Program-made: the position numbers and the translations under genes
In this document: positions 6,273-9,974 of the stretch, piece after piece
Position numbering within the stretch: position 1 is the first letter of the stretch
Layout: each line of letters starts with the position of its first letter
The notes under the pieces: generated by a model
Database searches by the model: none
Told to the model about the DNA's origin: nothing
The model's input: the letters and a program-made list of their open reading frames with translations, nothing else
Assembly: GCA_031282565.1 (NCBI GenBank)
Contig: JAITDL010000095.1
Span: forward strand, 1 to 9,974
Direction of reading: 5' to 3'
Origin: Puniceicoccales bacterium
GTDB taxonomy: Bacteria; Verrucomicrobiota; Verrucomicrobiia; Opitutales; JAIRLM01
Length of the DNA: 9,974 nucleotides

Positions 6273-7046
6273 CTATGCAGTCCCGCGGCGACTTTGTCCG
6301 AAAAAATCCATAATTTCTTTCTTCAGATCATCGGAAATCATTGCGTCGTCGTCTATTTTTTTAAGTGCCGCGCTGCGATCATTTTTCCCGCCGTAGATGT
6401 GGCGGAAAACGCGGCGCACGGCTTCGATGTATTTTTCATCAAAACCCCTCCTGCGCAAACCTATGCAATTATACGCCCTGACGCGGGCCCTGTTTCCTTC
6501 GGCTATCATGTACGGCGGGAGGTCGTGAACCAGCGCAGATAGTCCTCCAAGCAGCGCGTGGCGGCCAACTCTACAGAATTGATGTATGGCCGATGCCCCT
6601 CCAATATTTGCAAATGATTCAACTTCAACATGTCCACCGATAACGGCCTTGCTGCTGACAATTACGTCGTCGTGAATGCGGCATTCGTGGGCAACGTGCG
6701 AATAGGAAAGGAAATAGTTGCGGTCTCCGATGCGCGTCTCGCCGCCGTCAGTCGTTGGGCCATTGACAGTTACGTATTCTCTAAAAACGTTTCCATTTCC
6801 GATGAAGATCGGGCAAACAGAACCGTCGTACTTCAGATCCTGTGTCTTGCCGCCGATGAATGCGAATGGAAAAATTTCATTGCCGCTGCCGAGAGTGCTG
6901 TGGCCATCGACAACGCCGTGGTGGTGAACGACGCAGCCCGGTCCTAATCTAACGGCATGGCCGACGTAGGCGTAGGCTCCAACGGTCACATCGACTGCAA
7001 GTTCTGCACCGCTTTCAACTATCGCCGTCGCATGTACATCGGCCAT
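6273..7046 (-). CDS. lpxA: UDP-N-acetylglucosamine acyltransferase LpxA
   Basis: LpxA transfers an (R)-3-hydroxyacyl chain from acyl carrier protein to the 3-OH of UDP-GlcNAc, the first step of lipid A synthesis, in the cytoplasm as a homotrimer. The 257-residue length is normal for the family. The N-terminal part is a left-handed beta-helix with hexapeptide-type repeats. The family landmarks are present: GGKTQDLKYDG (65-75), YFLSYSHVAHEC (111-122) with His120 at the position of the catalytic His125 of E. coli, and ASAIHQFCRVG (151-161) with His155 matching the conserved HQF motif. The C-terminal helical region begins near NCIGLRRRGF (193-202). The ATG at 7046 has GGAG 10 bases upstream. It is the last gene of the rpmF-plsX-fabH-lpxA run, 29 bases after fabH. 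Its usual partners lpxD and fabZ are not in this window. It shows that the organism makes lipid A or did so recently. Confidence 0.97.
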   Translation of the reverse strand: MADVHATAIVESGAELAVDVTVGAYAYVGHAVRLGPGCVVHHHGVVDGHSTLGSGNEIFPFAFIGGKTQDLKYDGSVCPIFIGNGNVFREYVTVNGPTTDGGETRIGDRNYFLSYSHVAHECRIHDDVIVSSKAVIGGHVEVESFANIGGASAIHQFCRVGRHALLGGLSALVHDLPPYMIAEGNRARVRAYNCIGLRRRGFDEKYIEAVRRVFRHIYGGKNDRSAALKKIDDDAMISDDLKKEIMDFFGQSRRGTA

Positions 7047-7075
7047 GGCACTTTATCTCCAAAAATACGCCAGCC

Positions 7076-8071
7076 CTAGCCGTTCCAACGCAGCACGGCG
7101 GCCGATGAAGTCAGTCCGGCACCGAAAGCAACTGGCATTAGCAATTCGCCACGCTTGAATCTTCCTTCGCGGCGGGCCATGTCCATGGCAATGGCCAGGG
7201 AAGCCGATGACGTGTTACCGGTGCGCTGGAGAACAGCCACAAAACGTTCAAGCGGAATGTGAACGTATTCCGCGATGGCCTCGATTATGCGCATATTGGC
7301 CTGGTGTGGAACGAAATGAGCTATGTCGTCGGGGCCAATTCCGCAGCGTCGCAGCGCCATGTCGACGGCGAAAGCCATGTCCTTCACGGCGTGCTTGAAA
7401 ACCTCCTTGCCATTCATCTTTAGAAAATGAAGTCGCTCGGCCACCGATTTTTCCGTTGCTGGATTGCGACTTCCACCGCCGGGCTGGCAGAGGAGTTCGG
7501 CGCCGGCTCCGTTGGCTGCAATGAAACCGCCAAGGTATTCCGCGCGAACACCTTTCTCCTCCGTCGAAAGAACCATGGCCGCGGCGCCGTCGGCCAAGAT
7601 GACGCAGGTTGAACGGTCTGTCCAATCGGTGACGGCGGAAAGTTTGTCGGCCGCGATAATTAAAATATTTTTGTATGGTCCGCGCTCCAATAGACCAGAC
7701 GCCAACTCCAACATGTAAACTATTCCAGAACAACCAACTTCCACGCCAACGCAGGGGCAATTGCCGGCGCCGATCTTCTGCTGCACAAAACACGCCGTCG
7801 ATGGGAATGGCATGTCGGGCGTCACGGTGGCAACGAATATGGCATCCATGTCCTTCGCGTCCAACGACGCATCCGCCAAGGCCAATTTCGCCGCCTCGGC
7901 GGCAAGGTCAGATGTGGCCTGGTCAGCAGCAGCTATGTGCCTCTCACGGATGCCTGTACGCGTCACAATCCACTCGTCGCTGGTGTCGACCATCTTTTCC
8001 AGTTCACTGTTGGTCAACACCTTCTCCGGCAGATATGATCCAAGTCCACGAATAAAAATTCTCCTAGTCAT
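7076..8071 (-). CDS. fabH: Beta-ketoacyl-ACP synthase III FabH
   Basis: FabH condenses an acyl-CoA, usually acetyl-CoA, with malonyl-ACP to begin type II fatty-acid synthesis. The 331-residue length is typical. The start MTRRIFIRGLGSYLPEKVLT and SDEWIVTRTGIRERHI (31-46) are characteristic. The catalytic triad is complete: Cys114 in VEVGCSG (110-116), His256 in VPHQANMRI (254-262) and Asn286 in RTGNTSSASL (283-292). The C-terminal GAGLTSSAAVLRWNG is also standard. The ATG at 8071 is preceded by AAGGGGG (8086-8080 on the minus strand), a strong ribosome binding site. The gene is 43 bases after plsX and 29 bases before lpxA. The primer preference (acetyl or branched) cannot be read from the sequence by eye. 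Confidence 0.98.
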   Translation of the reverse strand: MTRRIFIRGLGSYLPEKVLTNSELEKMVDTSDEWIVTRTGIRERHIAAADQATSDLAAEAAKLALADASLDAKDMDAIFVATVTPDMPFPSTACFVQQKIGAGNCPCVGVEVGCSGIVYMLELASGLLERGPYKNILIIAADKLSAVTDWTDRSTCVILADGAAAMVLSTEEKGVRAEYLGGFIAANGAGAELLCQPGGGSRNPATEKSVAERLHFLKMNGKEVFKHAVKDMAFAVDMALRRCGIGPDDIAHFVPHQANMRIIEAIAEYVHIPLERFVAVLQRTGNTSSASLAIAMDMARREGRFKRGELLMPVAFGAGLTSSAAVLRWNG

Positions 8072-8114
8072 TTCCTAATCCCCCTTGAAATTCACACATT
8101 TTTACCAAAACTTT

Positions 8115-9182
8115 CTAGCCAATTTCTCGCAATAAACCGTTGGCACGCTGCACCTGGCAACGCAGTTCGTCGCCAACTCCAGAACGCAAAAACCTCTGGG
8201 CAATGAGGATCGCGTGGCAAATTTTTTCCCTATCGCTGGACCCGTGGGCCTTAAATAATGGGCCGTTGAGGCCGAGCAGCGGAGCTCCACCGTAGCGCTC
8301 GGAGCTGAGTTTTTCCTTCACGGTTCGCAGCGCGCCGCCGATGAAAAGGCAGCCGAATGCGCGCAGTGGATTTCGAAGCAACTCGCGCCGCAGAAAGGTC
8401 TTAAGTCTATCGGCGATGGATTCCATAACCTTCAGCAGCACATTTCCAACGAAACCGTCGCAGAGAACAACATCAATCGCAGCTCCCTGCTCCTGGAACA
8501 GCTGAAATCCTTCGATGAGCCCGCTGTAATTTATTATTTGCTTATCTCCGAGCACTTTAAGCATGCCATGCGCCTCCTGCACCAGGCCCGTTCCCTTGCC
8601 TTCCTCGGTCCCAATTGACAGCAACCCGACGCGCGGGTCCGCCATTTTCAATGCAACTTTGCCGTAGTGGGAGCCGAGGATTGCGCTGTGCATCATCTGC
8701 TTAGCGCTTGGGTCCGGATTTGCCCCCGCATCTATGAGGATGAAATGCCTGTCGATGGCGGGAATTACAGTGGCAAGTACCGGCCTCTCAAGGCCTTCAA
8801 TCGGCCGCAATCGCACGGTACCGAGCGCAACTAACGCTCCCGTGTTGCCGCACGAGAGGGCTCCATCAGCTTTGCCATCCCTCACGAGCTCAATGGCCTG
8901 GGCCATGGAAGAATTTTTTTTGTGACGCAGCGCCTTTGTTGGGCTCTCGTCCATGGCAATCACATCGGCTGCATGGAGAATGTCAACGCGCTTGGAAATT
9001 GCCCGAAAGCGGCGCTGGGACAATGCGGAACTAATTAGATTGCCGTCACCTACGAGCACTGCGCGGAAGTCATCGGCGGAACTTAATTTCAGCGCAAGAC
9101 ACACGCCCTCAAGGATTTCGATCGGACCAAGATCCGACCCCATCACGTCGACGGCGATAATTGGCTGTCCGTCACTTTGCAT
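8115..9182 (-). CDS. plsX: Phosphate acyltransferase PlsX
   Basis: PlsX converts acyl-ACP and inorganic phosphate to acyl-phosphate, the donor used by PlsY to start phospholipid synthesis; it acts peripherally at the inner membrane. The 355-residue length fits the family. Landmarks include IIAVDVMGSDLGP (8-20; most relatives have GGDxGP), the central region with LLSIGTEEGKGTGLVQEAH, GFVGNVLLKVMES, and RYGGAPLLGLNGPLFKAHGS. The ATG at 9182 starts 21 bases after the rpmF stop; upstream bases give only a weak ribosome binding site (AAGTAG next to the ATG), which suggests translational coupling to rpmF. rpmF-plsX-fabH is a widely conserved order in bacteria. Glycine to serine in the first motif is a mild deviation. 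Confidence 0.98.
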   Translation of the reverse strand: MQSDGQPIIAVDVMGSDLGPIEILEGVCLALKLSSADDFRAVLVGDGNLISSALSQRRFRAISKRVDILHAADVIAMDESPTKALRHKKNSSMAQAIELVRDGKADGALSCGNTGALVALGTVRLRPIEGLERPVLATVIPAIDRHFILIDAGANPDPSAKQMMHSAILGSHYGKVALKMADPRVGLLSIGTEEGKGTGLVQEAHGMLKVLGDKQIINYSGLIEGFQLFQEQGAAIDVVLCDGFVGNVLLKVMESIADRLKTFLRRELLRNPLRAFGCLFIGGALRTVKEKLSSERYGGAPLLGLNGPLFKAHGSSDREKICHAILIAQRFLRSGVGDELRCQVQRANGLLREIG

Positions 9183-9203
9183 CTACTTGGCGACAGAAGT
9201 GAT

Positions 9204-9374
9204 TCAGTCGACACTGAGTACTTGCCTACCGCGATACTTGCCCGTAAGCGGATTGACGTGGTGCGGCATGAACATGCCGTCCTTGCCGACGGAAAGCTGC
9301 GGAGCTTTGAAGCGCTTCGCCCCCCGGCGGTTATGGCTTCTCTGTTTGGAATTTTTTCTTTTTGGCTGCGCCAT
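9204..9374 (-). CDS. rpmF: 50S ribosomal protein L32
   Basis: This 56-residue protein is ribosomal protein L32, a component of the large ribosomal subunit. It begins MAQPKRKNSKQRSHNRRGAK, close to the family's MAVPKRKxSKxRxxxRR start, and contains MPHHVNPLTGKYRGRQVL near the C-terminus. There are no cysteines, so it is the zinc-free type. The ATG at 9374 has an excellent Shine-Dalgarno sequence, AAGGGGGAG (9386-9378). It leads the plsX-fabH-lpxA run. The YceD/DUF177 gene often found before rpmF is not present here. The leader contains a hairpin just before the ribosome binding site. Confidence 0.96.
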   Translation of the reverse strand: MAQPKRKNSKQRSHNRRGAKRFKAPQLSVGKDGMFMPHHVNPLTGKYRGRQVLSVD

Positions 9375-9377
9375 TTT

Positions 9378-9412
9378 CTCCCCCTTGGCGCGGAGCCTGG
9401 CGCAGTGCCAGG
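9378..9412 (-). promoter_or_regulatory. rpmF leader hairpin next to the ribosome binding site
   Basis: On the minus strand CCTGGC (9412-9407) pairs perfectly with GCCAGG (9401-9396) across a 5-base loop. Immediately 3' of it CTCC (9395-9392) can pair with GGAG (9381-9378), which is part of the rpmF Shine-Dalgarno sequence. Stacked together these could limit ribosome access, as would suit a feedback-controlled ribosomal protein leader. The second stem is only 4 base pairs, so control is speculative. Confidence 0.3.
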
Positions 9413-9533
9413 GCGAGGCAAGTCAAAATATTGCGGCACGGCACCTATTTTTTTTACGGTTTGCCGCGGCCCATTTGACTAGCGCTACTGCATAGGGCAC
9501 GCCATAGCGGCCAGGTGAACCTACCATTTCCAA

Positions 9534-9565
9534 GTCATTTTGGCTTAGGTGGCAGCCAAGTTGAC
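9534..9565. repeat. Inverted repeat / hairpin, 12-position stem with one mismatch
   Basis: GTCATTTTGGCT (9534-9545) faces AGCCAAGTTGAC (9554-9565) across an 8-base loop. Eleven of the twelve positions pair (one of them G-T on the + strand) with one T-T mismatch. No T-run follows on either strand, so it is not a standard terminator. It may be part of a structured RNA or a protein-binding site. Confidence 0.45.
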
Positions 9566-9631
9566 GGAACAATTTTCAAAAACCATAGATGAGACATTGG
9601 CCAAAGTAGACTAAAACAGCAGATCGGCCGC

Positions 9632-9692
9632 GCGCCATGGGGCGCCGCGAAATTACTATTTTTCTAGCGGCGCAGCATCACACCGCGGCGCC
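9632..9692 (-). repeat. GC-rich inverted repeats downstream of the right-edge gene
   Basis: On the minus strand GGCGCCGCG (9692-9684) is perfectly complementary to CGCGGCGCC (9649-9641), with a 34-base loop. The second arm can instead pair with GGCGC (9636-9632) across a 4-base loop, so two structures exclude each other. The repeat begins 20 bases after the stop codon of the 84-residue gene. There is no adjacent T-run, so it is not a classical intrinsic terminator, but it may act as a 3' stabilising structure. Confidence 0.4.
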
Positions 9693-9712
9693 ACCAACCG
9701 CGACAACTGTCC

Positions 9713-9967
9713 TCAAGCGCCATCTGGCATTGGAGCGGGAAGCACGCTTTCTTCAGCGAGCTGCATGTAGCGTTCGTATTCCGCTTTAAATTCATCAACA
9801 GATGCTTTCAGTCGTCCGGAAAACCCAGTGCAAGATCTCTCTTTTTCTTCGATGCAGCCTTTCATTTCCATCACTGGCGAGCCATCTTCGCAATTCGCTA
9901 GAGCTCCCGCTAGAACTTCTACCGCAGCTTCCCGAGCCAATCGATTGCCGAGCTCAACAAAATCCAT
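9713..9967 (-). CDS. Small hypothetical protein, 84 residues; start may lie beyond the window
   Basis: I do not recognise this protein. It is acidic and mostly helical in appearance, with heptad-like spacing at FSGRLKASVDEFKAEYERYM (49-68) and QLAEESVLPAPMPDGA at the C-terminus. It has no signal peptide or membrane segment and three cysteines (26, 38, 46). The ATG at 9967 is only 7 bases from the window edge, no Shine-Dalgarno sequence can be judged, and the frame stays open upstream, so a longer protein is possible. It is separated from rpmF by 338 bases and is probably not in the same operon. Confidence that it is a real gene is moderate because it is short and on the same strand as all neighbours. 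Confidence 0.5.
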   Translation of the reverse strand: MDFVELGNRLAREAAVEVLAGALANCEDGSPVMEMKGCIEEKERSCTGFSGRLKASVDEFKAEYERYMQLAEESVLPAPMPDGA

Positions 9968-9974
9968 GAAAAAC

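Larger units (their letters stand above)
9375..9712. other. 338-base non-coding region rich in inverted repeats
   Basis: I see no credible gene here on either strand; the best minus-strand ATG frame is only 20 codons. It contains, from low to high coordinates: a hairpin in the rpmF leader (9396-9412), a 6-base inverted repeat around a T8 run (9433-9438 with 9462-9467), a 12-position stem with one mismatch (9534-9565), and a 9-base GC-rich inverted repeat (9641-9649 with 9684-9692). I looked for tRNA, SRP RNA, tmRNA and RNase P RNA signatures and did not find convincing ones. The rpmF promoter should lie here, but no good -35/-10 pair was found. Confidence 0.6.

Noticed and set aside
9431..9467. 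Plus-strand terminator at the T8 run (9448-9455)
   Set aside because: The T-run lies inside the loop of the inverted repeat instead of after a stem, and no plus-strand gene precedes it.
9501..9565. SRP (4.5S) RNA suggested by GGTGAACC and GGCAGCCAAG
   Set aside because: The conserved CCGGAAGG-type apical loop is missing and the pairing does not fit the SRP fold.
9375..9712. YceD/DUF177 gene expected before rpmF
   Set aside because: No frame of sufficient length exists, and the 84-residue protein upstream has no resemblance to it.
1..9974. CRISPR arrays, tRNA or rRNA genes, insertion sequences
   Set aside because: No regularly spaced repeats, no tRNA or rRNA signatures, and no transposase or terminal repeats were seen.

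Overview
The window carries eight genes, all on the minus strand, so transcription runs from high to low coordinates, plus a short left-edge stretch that may hold part of another. It comes from a Gram-negative bacterium, because it encodes LpxA, the first enzyme of lipid A synthesis, next to fatty-acid and phospholipid genes. Base composition is moderate. An Inc-like membrane protein, a lipase-like protein without a serine nucleophile, and two glycosyltransferases with signal peptides hint at a host-associated lineage. A PVC-group bacterium (Verrucomicrobiota or relatives) is my best guess, but the sequence does not prove it.

Layout, right to left. At the right edge is an 84-residue protein of unknown function (9713-9967). 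Next comes a 338-base stretch without a credible gene (9375-9712), rich in inverted repeats. Then follows a compact envelope-lipid operon: rpmF (L32, 9204-9374), plsX (8115-9182), fabH (7076-8071) and lpxA (6273-7046), with gaps of only 21-43 bases. rpmF, fabH and lpxA have clear Shine-Dalgarno sequences; plsX does not. PlsX makes acyl-phosphate for phospholipids, FabH starts fatty-acid chains, and LpxA commits acyl-ACP to lipid A, so the operon sits at the branch between membrane lipid and LPS.

Below lpxA the character changes. Two unrecognised genes follow: a 281-residue membrane protein with a paired N-terminal hydrophobic hairpin, and a 487-residue protein with a class-3-lipase-like nucleophile elbow in which Glu replaces Ser. 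Then comes a glycosyltransferase block: a GT2 protein with a signal peptide, a GT4 protein overlapping it by 10 bases, and a second GT2 protein with a signal peptide. The two GT2 proteins are paralogs with 39 of 40 identical residues in one block.

The most notable observations are these. The first GT2 gene and the GT4 gene look like two halves of one GT2-GT4 protein split by a one-base shift in an A4/T4 run. Both GT2 domains follow directly after export signals. The lipase-like protein has a degenerate nucleophile motif and a promoter placed so close to its GTG start that the mRNA may be leaderless. None of the accessory genes has a visible Shine-Dalgarno sequence.
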